From the NCBI RefSeq assembly GCF_020360975.1, contig NW_025408673.1:2356001-2420000 (forward strand): a stretch of 64,000 bases of DNA, read 5' to 3'. A model generated the notes under the pieces. That model saw only the letters and a list, made by a program, of their open reading frames with translations. It did not search any database and was not told where the DNA came from. Source of the DNA: Hirsutella rhossiliensis. Lineage: Eukaryota; Ascomycota; Sordariomycetes; Hypocreales; Ophiocordycipitaceae. Made by a program: the position numbers and the translations under genes. Positions 24,043 to 36,738 of the stretch are shown one piece after another. Positions within the stretch are counted from its first letter, which is position 1. Each line of letters begins with the position of its first letter.

Positions 24043-25692
24043 ATGGCTCCCCACGCCCAAGTCGCCGCGGCCGAGTCCAGCGGCCCGGGCCTCACAAGCG
24101 GCACGGCCTCATTCGTCGTCAACTCTCCCAACGTCAGCTACACTGACGCCGAGATCAAGGCCCAGTACACCTACCGCACCACCAGCGTCGACGCCGATGC
24201 CCATGGAAACCTCGTCGCCACGCCCCGCGAGGTGCTCTACGACTTCAAGGTCGACCGCCGCGTCCCCCGGGTCGGCATGATGCTCGTCGGCTGGGGCGGC
24301 AACAACGGCACCACCGTCACCGCCGGCATCCTCGCCAACCGCCGCGGCCTCGCCTGGGAGACCAAGGAGGGCCCTCGCGCCGCAAACTACTACGGCTCCG
24401 TCGTCATGGGCTCCACCATGAAGCTCGGCACCCATGCCAAGTCCAACAAGGACGTCAACATTCCCTTCCGCAACGTCCTGCCCATGGTGCACCCCAACGA
24501 CCTTGTCATTGGCGGCTGGGACATTAGCAAGATGGACCTGGCCCAGGCCATGGACCGCGCCCAGGTCCTCGAGCCCACCCTCAAGGCCCAGGTCAAGAAG
24601 GAGATGGCGGCCATGGTGCCGCTTCCCTCCATCTACTACCCGGACTTTATCGCCGCCAACCAGGAGGACCGCGCCGACAACGTCATCGAGGGCACCCGGG
24701 CCTCGATGGCGCACGTCGACCACCTGCGCAACGACATTCGCAACTTCAAGGCCACAAACGGCCTCGACAAGGTCATTGTCATGTGGACGGCCAACACGGA
24801 GCGGTATGCCGACGTCGTGCCCGGCGTCAACGACACGGCCGACAACCTGCTCCGGTCCATTGAGCAGGGCCACGACGAGGTGTCGCCGTCGACCGTCTTT
24901 GCCGTCGCCTGCATCCTCGAAAAGGCGCCTTTTATCAACGGCTCGCCCCAAAACACCTTTGTGCCCGGCGCCGTGCAGCTGGCCGAGAAGCACGGCGCCT
25001 TTATCGGCGGCGACGACTTCAAATCTGGCCAGACCAAGATGAAGTCGGCCCTCGTCGACTTTCTCATCAACGCCGGCATCAAGCTGACGTCGATTGCCAG
25101 CTACAACCACCTGGGCAACAACGACGGCAAGAACCTGAGCTCGCAGAGGCAGTTTCGCTCCAAGGAGATTTCAAAGTCCAACGTCGTCGACGACATGGTC
25201 GAGGCCAACTCGGTTCTGTACAAGGAGGGCGAGCACCCGGACCACTGCGTCGTCATCAAGTACATGCCCGCCGTGGCTGACAACAAGCGCGCCCTGGACG
25301 AGTACTATGCCGAGATCTTCCTCGGCGGACACCAGACCATCTCGTGAGTCGAGACCCATCTTTTGTTATCGCGGCCAACTGACTGACGGGACCCAAGCCT
25401 GTTCAACATTTGCGAAGACTCGCTGCTGGCGTCGCCCCTCATCATCGATCTCGTCATCCTTGCCGAGATGATGACTCGCATCCAGTGGCGGGCCTCGGGC
25501 GTCGACGGCTACAAGAACTTCCACAGCGTCCTGAGCGTCCTCAGCTACATGCTCAAGGCTCCATTGACACCCCCGGGCACCCCCGTCGTCAACTCGCTCG
25601 CCAAGCAGCGTGCCGCCTTGACCAACATCTTTCGTGCCTGCGTTGGTCTCGAGCCCGAGTCGGACATGACGCTCGAGCACAAACTCTTGTAG
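24043..25692 (+). CDS. INO1: Inositol-3-phosphate synthase
   Basis: Two exons: 24043..25343 and 25398..25692 (531 aa), with a 54-nt GTGAGT...AAG intron near the 3' end. The enzyme converts glucose-6-phosphate to 1D-myo-inositol-3-phosphate with bound NAD, the committed step of inositol synthesis in the cytosol. [11 protein letters not shown] at residues 81-91 is the NAD-binding signature. [14 protein letters not shown] and [10 protein letters not shown] carry further conserved active-site segments, including the catalytic Lys region. The spliced C-terminus [19 protein letters not shown] restores the expected family sequence across the intron. Length matches fungal Ino1 (about 530 aa). A long run in the opposite strand (24109-25110) is a codon-bias shadow. 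The gene lies 407 bp upstream of MRC1, same strand. Confidence 0.97.
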
Positions 25693-26099
25693 GCGCGTCG
25701 GCTCGGTGTCCAGCTTACCTTCTGCCGCAGATGGCTTTTTTTCTTGGATTGCTTTTTTGGGAGGACGTGTCAAGCACTCCAGACAGTCGTTACCGAGACC
25801 GTGAATGAATAAAACTGCACCGTAGCAGCAGACAAAATATGATAGCGGGCGAAGAAGGTGAATCAGTGGCCTGTGATATCGAGGTATCTTGTACTTAACG
25901 CGGATGCGTGGCGCGCCCAAAACCGCGTCACAACGCGTCAAAGCTGCCCCGCGGCCCACTTCAACACTCTTCCCTCCGCTTGCATCTCCATATCCTCGAT
26001 TTCCATGTTTGCGAACGCTTGACCGACGCATCTGCTTAGACACCCAGCAGTCGCGTCTTCACTCTAGTATATTTTCTTTATCATTTACACTTCCGGCCA
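25693..26099 (+). promoter_or_regulatory. INO1-MRC1 intergenic region
   Basis: 407 bp holding the INO1 3' end and the MRC1 promoter. It includes GGCGCGCC at 25910-25917 (followed by CAAAA, so E2F-like on the minus strand) and a MluI cell-cycle box listed separately. Confidence 0.5.
25933..25938 (+). promoter_or_regulatory. MluI cell-cycle box (ACGCGT) upstream of MRC1
   Basis: ACGCGT about 160 bp before the MRC1 start, with CCGCGTC just to the left. MCB boxes bind MBF and drive G1/S transcription in yeasts, where mrc1 is a known MBF target (established for S. pombe). The hexamer occurs at least ten more times elsewhere in the window, so position and gene identity carry the argument. Confidence 0.4.
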
Positions 26100-29000
26100 A
26101 TGGCGTCCTCGCGCGCATCTTCACCCGCGGCAGACGCCCGCTCGCCCTCGCCAGAGCTGTTGACGCCAGAGCTGTTGACGCCGCGCTCGAAAATAAAGGC
26201 GCTGCTCGCCACGGTGGAAAGCAGCGACGACGAGCAAGATGCAGTGGTTTCGAACAAGAACCGCCGTAAACAGTCATTCGTCGCCGGCCCCCGAAACCGG
26301 CCAGACGAAGAATCTGACGAGTCCGACGTGACGATACGACCCAGAGGCAAGCTCGCTTCTCGAATGCAAGGCGCCGCTCGAGAACGCGCCGAAAACACGC
26401 TCGACGATGAAGAATCCGACGCGACGCAGCGACAAACGCGTAAAAACGCCGATGCAGATCGAGGCGAAGACAGTGACGACGACGACGACCTTCCGGTGGC
26501 CCCTCGACGCCTGAAAAGATGCTCCTCCGAGTTGAAAATACCTGCAGACCCGGAGCATCCTGCACGCGAGCCTAGTCCTGGCCTCTTTGTCTCCTCACCG
26601 TTGCGTCCGTCTCCTGCCAATAACAATGACAGAAACGACTCCGAGTCAGATCAAGAACTTCCCGCCCTCAAGTCGGATCGCTTCAAGGCTCTGGTGGAGC
26701 GAAAAAGGCAGGAACGACTGGCCCGCGAGGCATCTGAAGAGGCTCGCAAAGCCGAGCAACGGGCACGACAGGAGAAGCTTGCCTTTGAGCTCGACCGGCT
26801 AGGCTCAGACGACGGCGCCGATTCCGGAATCACAGATGATGAAGGCGGGCGGAGGCTCACCCAAAAGGCTCGTCCAACGCGCAAGGCGAGCAAAAAGGCC
26901 GTCGAGGAAATGAACCGCGAGACGCAGCGCATGGCACGAAACATGCAGCTCGCACACGAGGCCAAGACGAGGAAGAAAATCTCAAAGGCGAGCCTGTTTG
27001 AGAGGTTCAACTTTAGACCTGCCGGCGGTTCGCATCCAGAGCCCAAAACGCACAGCTCAAGCCGACCGACTACGCCCCAGTCCGACGTGGAATGGAAGGA
27101 CGCCGACACGCCGCCGAGCTCGCCACCAGTAGTCGCGGAACAGGAACTGCCCAGGCTCCAGGTCAACCAGGATGCCGACGCGCAAAACGCCGGAGACGAC
27201 GAGCTGCCGTCCTTGGATCAAGTCATGGACTTGGCCGTGCAGTCGCCGCCCAAGGATAAAGGCAAAGCCATCGCTATCGATGTACAAGACACGAGCAAGA
27301 AAACGCCCAAGCCCAAACGCCGCGTACGCGTTCGGCTGCCGGCAGCGACCTTGAAAGCCTCAACGCTCGACTCTGATGATGAACTCGAGGTCAAGTGCAC
27401 GACAAAGGACAAGGTCGATGCCGTCTTCAACAGGATCCCTGCGCAGGGTGACAAAGAGTCGCGCTCTCTGAGAGCCCTACGAGCCCTGGCACTAGTCAGG
27501 TCTCCAGGGAAACAAGGCCGTCAGAAGCAAGCCAATTCCTCCATGACAGCCGCGGAGCTCCAAGCCCAGTTGTATCAGAGGGCCAGACAACAGGCCAGGC
27601 TCGAGCGAGACCGGCGCTTGGAGATGCTCAAAGCACAAGGAGTCGTGATCCAGACGGCTGACGAGCGTGAGCGCCAAGAGCAGGAGGTAGAGGATCTCGT
27701 CGCCAAAGCAAGGGAGGAGGCCCAGAAAATCATGCAACAGGAGCGGGCTGCTGCCAAGAAAGAAAAGGAGGAGGGCGGCAGCGTCGACCCTCTAGCTTGG
27801 GACGACAGCGAGGACGACGAGTATGCCGAAGCGGCAGATGAGGCTGATGGCGAAGCGTCTGCGATTGAGCTCTCTGACTCTGACACCAATTCTGAAGAAG
27901 AGGGGGAGGAGAGTGATGAGCCCGGCAATGGTGAAAACGCCGCCAAACCCCTTTTCGATGAGGATGCAGAAGTGGAAGGATCTGAGGTCTCGGAGCATTC
28001 TGATCAAGGCACGGTCTCAGAGCATGATGAGGACCCCGACCAGCTGCCTGTTGCAAAGCAGAGGCGAACTCGCAAGCACACCACCATCTTATCCGACGAC
28101 GAAGCCGACATTGAAGCCACGCCCAAGCCCAAGCCAAAGGCGGCCCAAACAACCCCGGCAGAAGCTAGGACAGCATTTCCCGCTGTGCCGACCTCTGTCC
28201 TTCGCTCGGCCAAAAAGTCGTTCATCCCTGGGCTCCCCGTGCAGGGGCCCGCTGGTCTCGGCCTGACGCAAATCTTCGCAGGGACCATGGACGACAGCCA
28301 AATCGGCGGACCGACGCAATCGATGATGCCCGACTTTGACCAATTCCTTGACTCCAACTTTACAGCAACTGCGGAAGAGCCCGCGGAAGAAATGATCATG
28401 GACACCCAGAGGGAAGAGACTCCCACGGCGACACAAGGTACGCAAGGCATTCACTTGAACTTGACGCAGTCTCAGATGCGGGGGCTCGACAGCCTGCTTC
28501 CCAACAGCTTGCATACGCAAGTGTCCGAGTCCATGGAGCCCTCTCAAGACGCCGGACTGCAAGAGCAAACGCCTCTCAGGGAACGATTCGTCGAGCCTCC
28601 GTTCTCGACGGTGGAGACGATCCCGGCCGACCAGCAGGGCGATGAGTTTGTTCATGACTCCCCACTCGTTCGCAGAGGGAGACTGCGCCGGAAAATGGAC
28701 ATGGCTGCAGTCGGGGAAGAAGAAACCCAGGCCACTCAAGTCAATGCTTTTAGAGTCTTGGCCGAAGGCGCCAAGGAAAGGAAGCATCCCGAGGACGAAT
28801 TTGACCGAAAGAAAACCAAGGCCAAGGATATGGTGGAGGACCAAGCCGAAGAGTCCGAGGACGAGTACGCCGGTCTGGGCGGTGCTGACGGCGAAGGGAG
28901 CGACAACGAGTCCACTGGGTCGCTGGAGGAAATCATTGACGATGCAAAGGGCAACGATGTTGACGAGGGCGAGCTGGCTGCCTTTTACGCGTAAGTGATT

Positions 29001-30123
29001 TCTTGCGATGCTTCAACAGGGCTCTGGCGCTGACTGACCGTCCCAAAGTGATCGCGAGCGAGCCAATGACGAGATGGAGGTGGAGAAGCTCTTCAAAGAC
29101 ATCACGACGGGCATGCTGCGGCGCAAGCGCGGTGCCGACTACGACCTCTCGGACTCGGACGACGGTGGCGAGGCTCGTCGGCGGATGAAACGTCGGCAAT
29201 TTTCCAAGATGCAAAAGGCGCTATACACGGACGAGCGCGTCAAGAAGATGGCAGAGAACCCCGGAAACCAGGCGTTCCTCCGCACCATTGAAGATCGCGG
29301 CAGTGAGGACGAGATGGATCTGCTCGACATGGCCGACGCGCCAGAGGAGGCTGACACGCAGTCGCAACCCCAGGGAGAAGGCGGCGGCGGCGGCGACACA
29401 GAAGCGCGCCAGGGGCAGAAGACGATCCCCGACAGCCAGCCGGGGAAGCAGCCGCTGGGAGCCTCGGAGCAGGGCAGGGCGCCGGGGCACATGAGGCGGA
29501 CGGCGGGCGGGAAGAAGCCGTCCAACATTGGCCAAATCCGCGACACGCTGTCTGACCTGCTGGAGGAGCGGCAGGGGTCCGTCATCCCGGCGACCGAGGC
29601 AGGCTCGGAGAGCGAGGACGAGGGTGACGATGAACATGACGACCGCGGAGCGTCTCGGCGCAGCAACAAGGAGAACCAGGCGCCGAGTGCCCCGCGGCGC
29701 GGCGTAGCCGTCGTCGACCGCATCAGCCTCAAGCGAAACAGCTCATGCATGTCGTCGACGTCAAGCACGCGCCTCGCCTTTGCCGCCCACGCCTCGGCAT
29801 CGTCGTCGTCGTTCAAGGTCCCCGCCCTCCTGCGCCGCGCAACGACCAACTCGACGCGCATGTCGGGCTCGGCCTCGACCGCTGCCTCCTCGACCACCGC
29901 CACCACGGGCGCCGGCGGCTTCGGCGACGACGGCAAGATCAAAAAGGGCGCGGGCAAGCAGAGCGGCGTCGTCAGCGGCGGCCTTGGCGCGCCGCGCCAT
30001 GGCGAGGGGCGCGAGCCCATGGCGCAGGCCGGCGCGCGGCGGCGCGAGGAGAGGAAGGCGAGGGGCGCGGTGAGCAGGGTTGGTGTCGTGGGCGGGCTTT
30101 TGGCGAGGGGGTCGTTTGAGTAG
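26100..30123 (+). CDS. MRC1: Mediator of replication checkpoint 1 (Mrc1/claspin)
   Basis: Two exons: 26100..28990 and 29049..30123 (1321 aa), with a 58-nt GTAAGT...AAG intron restoring FYADRERANDEMEVEKLF. Mrc1 travels with the replication fork, couples polymerase and helicase, and carries the checkpoint signal from the ATR-type kinase to the effector kinase. The protein is highly charged and mostly disordered. A segment at about 480-620 (TAAELQAQLYQRARQQARLERDRRLEMLKAQG, given here only as its boundaries TAAELQ to SDSDTNSEEEGEES) fits the MRC1-like domain, a long helix followed by an acidic run. An SQ/TQ cluster spans about 720-880 (LTQ, DSQ, PTQ, ATQ, GTQ, LTQSQ, PSQ, ETQ, ATQ), the kind of site ATR kinases phosphorylate. 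The C-terminus is Ser/Ala/Arg-rich. Frame is intact. Confidence 0.9.
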
Positions 30124-31021
30124 ACTGTTTTGGGACCGGGAGAAGTGTTTTCCTCTGGCTTGGGTATTCCTATCTACTTATTTTGGGCATCATCGCTGAT
30201 ATGGCGTTTACGGAGGGCATGCATCGGGGCTCATGATGAACGAGGGGGGGTTGGTTCAGGATTGGCTGGAGACGATTTGCAGCTCATGCATATATAGGCT
30301 GAGCGTGATGACGATTTGGAATACAGAGATATCCAGGCGGATACCCGTCTCCAGTCTGGACAGCGGTTGCTTGCAGGAGCCTGAAGCAGATTTGCCCATT
30401 GGAAATGACCCTGCCGCGTCGGCTCAGGGGTAGGAAATAACCACTTCCATCCCACCTGACGCAGACACCCAGCAACGATCATGCTAAAGCTAATGCAGGA
30501 ACTAGCATGAGACGAGACGCAAGCAGCTCGCTGGAGAAAAGCGCACTGGCTAAGTTCTTCACCATGCAGTTGGGCACAGCTTCTCGTCCTCGACCCTTTC
30601 CCGCGCCCCGCCCGTTCACGCAACTGACCGGACAGACGGGGTCCCGTCCCCAGGCAGCCAGCCACACTCGACAGGGCAAAGCCTCTCCAGAGCTGCCTCC
30701 CAAGCGATAGTCTGCATCATGCCGGGAGTGGAAAAAGAAAAAGTAAAGAAAACCCCCATTCCGGCAACCATCAAACAGCCGGGGCTCCCATGATTGCAAA
30801 TGCCGGGTATCACTTCACGCTGCCAGGAGCCGACGGCATCCCCCATCATGGCCGTCGCCCCTCTTCCCTCTGGATCATCCTTAACCGAAAGTCCAAGCAC
30901 GCCACGCATGTGCGGTCCCGGAACATGCTGAAGGCGCATGGCGCCATATGTAAAATGCGGGCAGGAGTTTGCTCATTTCGGAGAAAACAAGCCCGAAGCC
31001 TCGATCCGCTGCCCCCCAGAC
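30124..31021. other. Gene-free stretch between convergent MRC1 and CDS1 3' ends
   Basis: About 900 bp shared by two 3' UTRs. I see no supported ORF, RNA gene or repeat. Confidence 0.5.
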
Positions 31022-32656
31022 TCATCGTTGCAGGATGGCCTGTTCAACACAGCCGACAAACTGTGTACGCGGTCAACACCAGCCCCAAGGCAAACAGTCG
31101 TCTCAAATTTTGGGGATAATAGAAGAAACATTCAGGATGCTTACCTTCTCAGTTACGACACCCTGGTTGGCGAGATATCGAGACATGCTCCTCACAAGCT
31201 CGACCTGCTCCTCTGGGCTGAGACTGGTGATGGCTGTCTCGAGGACGGAGCCCAAGGTGACCTTGTGCACCTCGATAAAGGTGTGATAGTACATGTAGGC
31301 GAAGAAACCCATTATGAACTGGCAGTCCATGCGGTCCGTCATGCCGCCGTGGCCGGGGATGGAGTCGCCGAAATCCTTGATCTTGAAGGTGCGCTTGAGG
31401 CCCGAGGCGAAGAAGCCGCCAAAGGGAGCGATGAGCGAGGCAAACGTCGCAAGCACGAGCGCATGGATCTGCATGGGGGCGAAGGTGAGGGAAAAGTTGG
31501 TGTTGGGCGGCAAGAAGAAGAGCTCCGGCAGCTGGTACGTGCGAGGGAGGAAGACGGGGTTCGGTTCGCACTCGAGGCCGGTGAAGATGTTGGCGCCAAG
31601 GTCCTGCGGGCGTTGCCGAGCGGTCAGAAAGTGAAAAGAAGTCATGCCGGTCATGCAGGGGTCGACTCACATTTACGGGGCAGATGAAGTATTTCGAGCG
31701 AATCATGATGTTGACGAGCAGCATGGCGAAGAGAATGGTCATGATCCAGGCGCCGACAAAGCCCTCGACCGTCTTCTTGGGCGACAGCTTGATGAGCTGA
31801 GTGCGACCAAAGGCGATGCCGCAGATGTAGGCAAAGATGTCGTTTGTGATGACGAGGGCAGCCGGGAGGAAGAACCAGATCATGCCCTCAAAGATGTTGT
31901 TCATGACAAAGTGGGCCTGCACGACGACGAGGTAGAGGGCCATGTGCGTCCAGGCAAAGTTTGTGAATTGGAACTTTAAGTGGCCGGGCCTGAGGGTGGC
32001 GACGAAGCAGACGAAGCCTGGAGGAAGGTCAGTGGGAAAGGCACGGGCAAGGGGCAGGCGACTGACCAAAGACGTAGAGGATGAAGCTGATGAAGCGGTG
32101 GTGGGTGGCGAGGGGAAGCAGCATCTTGTCGACGAGGACGACGTGCTTGAAGTAGTAGATGACGCTCTCGCCGTAGAGAAAGTACATTGTGCTCGCGAGC
32201 CAGTACCAGTTGAGGCTCTTTGTGGCGCGGATGGAGCGCGCACGACTGGGGACAGTGGCGATGGCGATGATTTCCTTGAAGCAGACAATCTGGACGGCGG
32301 TGATGACGGCGATGATGTAGATGTGGCCGATGAAGAGGGCGGTGAAGAACAAGGCGAGCATGCTAAAGGTCCAGAAGGTGCGCGTCATGAAGTTTGCCTT
32401 TTTCTTCTGGTACTCTTCCTCGGCGGTTGGCTGTTTCTGTCGTCGACGTCGTCAGCCGGTCCTTGATGGTGCAGGCGAGCGAACATACCTCTTGCACGGG
32501 AGCCAGCTGGGCCTGGGCCTTTGTCCTGGTGCGCGTCGGGGAGCCCGAGCCGTCCTCGCTGCCGCTGAAGCTGGATCGGCGGCCTTCAGAGCCACTGGTG
32601 TGGCCGTTGACGGCGGCGCCGTGGGGGAAGCGGACGCCTCTCTTGGGCCTGGCCAT
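31022..32656 (-). CDS. CDS1: Phosphatidate cytidylyltransferase (CDP-DAG synthase)
   Basis: Five exons: 32656..32489, 32436..32067, 32017..31671, 31603..31145 and 31060..31022 (460 aa). The last tiny exon (FVGCVEQAILQR) is inferred from a GTAAGC donor at 31144 and a CAG acceptor. Without splicing, translation would end at 31103 with a non-conserved tail. The enzyme makes CDP-diacylglycerol from phosphatidate and CTP in ER and mitochondrial-contact membranes, feeding PI, PS, PG and cardiolipin synthesis. The full CTP-transferase signature sits at about residues 362-388 (SGLKR, KDFGD, IPGHGGMTDRMD). Several hydrophobic helices precede it, from about residue 75 (TFSMLALFFTALFIGHIYIIAVI). The N-terminal ~55 residues are Ser/Arg-rich and cytosolic. 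It converges on MRC1. Confidence 0.93.
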
Positions 32657-34764
32657 GGTGACGAATCGAGTGCGCGAGACGTCGCGTCCAGGTAGGCCGA
32701 GGGAGGCTGCCGGGTCGAGATGGGAGGAGTCGATGGGGGTTCCCAGCGGCGAGAAGTGGAAAGGCGGGAGAGAGAGAGCGCAGTTGTCGTCGAGGGTCGG
32801 GGAGGATGACGACGATGACGATGGCGACTGCGGCGGCGGCGACGGCTGTCGTCGAGGCTTGATGAGTGGCGGCGGGCTGTTGGACGAGGCGCCGAGGTAA
32901 AAGTTGCCCAGAGTGTCGGTCGGTCGGGGGTGAGGGAGGAAGTGAGAAGAGGAGGGACGAGGTTGAAGGATGGAGGGTTTGCGCAGGATGACAAACGCCG
33001 GGTTCGTCTGGGAAGAGAAGGTGGTGGCTCGGGCGGCATTCGGTCCTGTAGGCGCTGTTTTTCCCGCAGAAGTTGCCCGCTATGGCGGTTGGGTCGCGGT
33101 ATGGGATATGTACCTAGAAAGTATCCGCCGGCGAGACTGGAGCGGGTGGAGATACTAGCTGTCTACTTGCTCCGCTAGCGCGCGGATTAGCGGGGACACA
33201 CACCTCTACAGTGGCCACGGTACAGTGGCTGCAGCGGCGCCGGCGTGGCGCAGCTTTACTACACCTAAGTCAGAGCTTCCCGTCCGCTCTCTGTCAATGA
33301 TTTCTCATGGCGGATTTGTCAAGACTTTCCCCTGACGATGGAGAGTTCAGCAGTGGGGCAGACGGGGTGCCACATTTACCCAAGCCAGGTACGTACTCGT
33401 GCTCACAATCCCCAACAATCGCAACAATGCTCGTCGTTACGATGCTGCCCTTTACACTAGCCGCAGTCACATGCAAAGCTATTCATAACCAAGACTTTGT
33501 CTGCTACAGCCATGCCAAGTTGGGTTGATCATTCGACCTTGGCTCTACAGGGTTGCTGCCCAGCCCGCCAAACGATGAATGGCCTCAACCCCGGGTACAT
33601 ACCGCCATGGCTGCACGAGAAACTTCGATCCCGTGAGCACAGACGCCCGAAGGCACGGGCAGCCAACGAGCAACGGCAAAGCGGCCTCGCCGGCCGGCCC
33701 GGATCAACTAGATAGACCGACTTAACCTAAGAGACAGCTACAGCTAGACAAGAAGAGTCGTAGACAGCCTTGCCTCTTTTAACCTGTTTCAGTGCCTAGT
33801 AGCTTAACTAGTAGGGGAAGGGTGCCACATGTTAGGCATGGCTGCAATCACTAAAGTTAAGCGTATCCCCAAGCAGCTATAATTAGCTTGTTAGTAAGTT
33901 ACCTAGACGTACACGATTTAAAGGAGGCGGCTAGTTGGCCAGGTCCTATTAGAACTCGAGCGCAATAGCGCAACACATAACTTATGAGCAAGAGCGAGAG
34001 CAAGCTGCCCGAGAGCCGAGCCAGCCAACCCTTTGCTGAGCTCGGCAGCGCTGCTAACACCTGCTTTCGCAGCTATCGAGACCTGAATCTCATCGCGGAA
34101 GTCTACCGTGGGGGGAGGTTTCTGCGAGCCAAGTAAACCGGTGGTGCTTCGAGGAAGCATTCAAACTCGATCCGACTTATCTTAGCCATGTCTAATAGTG
34201 CGTACAGCATGCTGGAAAAAATGAACTCTTGGTGCGACAAGCTTCGAAACTTTTATAATCGCTCCTACCCTTTTCCAGCCAAACGGAAGATTTCAGACAA
34301 CGATAGGCCAAAGTCGCAGAGAAGAGTCACCGTTGGCGAGGGCGGAGTGGGTATCAGGGGGTCAACTAAAGTGAAGGCGAAACGAAAGTCACGGTACGGA
34401 TACTGGTCCTCTCACCAAAACAGCAAATCGCAATTAACTAAAAATAAAATAAAGTTCCAGTTAGATAGCGTAAAGAACTAAGTACATTATAGGATTTTTC
34501 TAGTATTTTGTGTACCGGCCGTTATTATTAATGAAAGCTTGAAGCCTTCTGGGCATTAATAAGACTGGGTTTTCCAGCATATCAACTTCAGTCTCCGCCC
34601 AAACCTCTTCTGCAGCTCGCCAGGCCAATTCCTTTGTATAGGCATTACTTGACAGGCCTAAAAGTAATGGTGTGAGCTAATCACGTGAACATGCTATTTC
34701 AAGACACGGCATCCCGGAGAGACCATGCGCTCCCCCTCAACGCCCAGAGTCGCCGCCCGCCAAA
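32657..34764. other. CDS1 promoter and start of the accessory block
   Basis: Bases 32657 to about 33300 are the CDS1 upstream region, GC-rich with CGACGACGATG runs. From about 33700 the base composition changes: TAG, TTAA and TAAC words become frequent and open frames vanish, as in decayed repeat DNA. A 97-aa plus frame (34188-34481) and an 80-aa minus frame (33918-34160) show no family resemblance; they could be transposon debris. Confidence 0.4.
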
Positions 34765-36042
34765 ATGGCCATATTTGACGAGCTTGCAGGCAGACAACGC
34801 CAAGACATGTCCAAGAAATGGATCCACCGTGCCTTTGCCGCTCAGAAGGAGATTCTGGAACTAGTCGCCCAAAGGCGGTCCGGAGGTGAACCTCGAGGTA
34901 TCGTCGGTTGGATTGCCGGATCGTTCAACTTCTGCTTCAGAGTCGCCTTTACCGAGGGGCCGGATGCCGTCATTCGCTTCCCTAAGCCCGGTTGCACGGT
35001 ATTTGCCGACGAAAAAGTCATCAATGAGGCTCGGGTGATTGAGTTTATCCGCGAAAACACCACGATCCCTGTTCCACGCCTCATCAGCTGGGGTCTTACC
35101 AAGGACATTCCGCAGCAACTGGGGCCTTTTTTAATTTCCGACTTTATCCATGGAGTTAGCCTGTCTAGAGCCCTTAGGGACCCTGCCGACAACGACTGGC
35201 TATTCCTCAAACCGGCCCTCGACAACAAGACGCTGAATGGCGTCTACGAACAGATTGCAGACATCTTGCTCCAGCTCTTCCAATTCAACTTCTCTAAAGT
35301 AGGAGCCATCTCAAAGAATCCTAGTTATAATGAGTGGTCTGTTACTGCGAGACCGTTAACGTAAACTATGAATGAGTTGGCGACTGCCGCATTCTTCCCT
35401 TCAAACGAGTTCCCTACAACTTCCTTAAATTCAACGAGAGATTACTTCCGGTCACTAGCGCATAGGAACATAACGCATCTTCAGACCCAGCGCAACATCG
35501 CTACCGACCAGACTACGGCTAAGGAGCTATATCTTGCTCGCCGTCGTTTCCTGCAGCTAGTTGATAAGTACTGCGCCGCGGACGACGATCAAGGTCCTTT
35601 CAAGCTCTTCTGTGACGATCTTCGGCCACACAACATACTTGTTGACCCGGAAACTCTTCGCATCACTGCTGTCATCGATCTTGAGTTTACAAACGCCATG
35701 CCGAGCCAGTTCTCTTCGGATCCGCCGTGGTGGCTGCTGCTGGCGGAGCCGGAATCCTATCTTAGTCTAGGCCGCCATCCGGAAGAGTTTGTGACAGCCT
35801 ATGAAGCCTCCCTTGGCCGATTCTTGCAGGTTTTGCAGCGAGCCGAGAAAGCAAGAGGACTGCAGCTATCTAGTCGTATGCGTGATGCATGGGAGACGAA
35901 GCGTTTCTGGTTCAACTATGCCATACGAAACCCATTTGAAATTGAAATTCTCTATGAAAATTATCTAGGCGAGGCAAGTGGTGCTGGCGAATCGTTACTG
36001 TATAACAAGGTGCGTGCGGAGATGGAGCAGTTTGTCCAATGA
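34765..36042 (+). pseudogene. APH-family phosphotransferase gene with one in-frame stop
   Basis: One continuous frame of 426 codons interrupted only by TAA at 35362-35364; the halves are 199 and 224 aa. It matches the fungal phosphotransferase enzyme family (aminoglycoside phosphotransferase/choline-kinase fold): GSFNFCFRV (ATP loop), AVIRFPKPG (strand with the Ala-x-x-Arg position where the family has Lys or Arg), an E in NEARVIEFI, and IPVPRLISWG. After the stop it has LFCDDLRPHNILVD (catalytic loop, Asp and Asn) and ITAVIDLEFTNAMP (metal-binding D). The RPLT-x-x-MNEL stretch around the stop is itself conserved in the family, so the stop interrupts a coding region and not an intron. CAA to TAA would be a C-to-T change in CpA context, as produced by RIP. 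Substrate unknown. It could still be expressed by readthrough. Confidence 0.78.
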
Positions 36043-36738
36043 AGATGGAGCAATTGGCGGCGTATGACAGCGACTGCAAAATAATGCTTGACTGAGAGTT
36101 GGGATCACAGTCTTCAAGCACTTATTTTGCTCGTAGGAGTCTTCGGGAGCATCTTGGCGAGACAGTTGTTGCGGACTGGTTTTGAGGCTGGGGGGCGGGC
36201 AGCTCAAGAGCGAGCTTGCTTCCAGAACTCTAGTGATTTCTCGAGAAAAAGAGGGAGCTGACCACGTCATCAAAAGTTGTTAAGAGCCAAACTGATAGTC
36301 TCCGAAGAAGCAGAAGCCTCATAGTACTTGCTTAGGCAGCCAGGGCGCCTAAACATGTTAGCTTACCTCGCTTGCGTAATTGGCTTCAGGACCAATGCTA
36401 GGGATGGATAGATTGAGAAGAGTGATCAACTTGCTTAAAAATGGGCATTCACCAGCGAATTTCGTCGAACGGAGAGATTTCCGGTTTGTCGTGAAGCCCT
36501 TCAGGCACATTGCACGCACGACTTCCTTGTTACAGTCTTTTAGTTTATGTATACGAGTTTTTGGCATGGCTTGACTTTTGTCTTGTTATACTTGAATACT
36601 TGGCTCGTAGACGTAGCATCGCAGATAAAGTAGTCTGAGTCTTCTTTCGGTGAGAGTCTCTATCATCCTCCCAATTTCAACTCTCGCACATCGGAGACTA
36701 GGATCAAGTGTCGTATGCATACTAGTTTTCATAAATTA
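36043..36738. other. Gene-free stretch, 0.7 kb
   Basis: AT-richer sequence after the kinase pseudogene. I see no supported gene or repeat. Confidence 0.4.

Noticed and set aside
24109..25110. 333-aa open frame on the minus strand opposite INO1
   Set aside because: Val/Gly/Asp/Leu-rich shadow of the strongly GC3-biased INO1 frame; no family resemblance.
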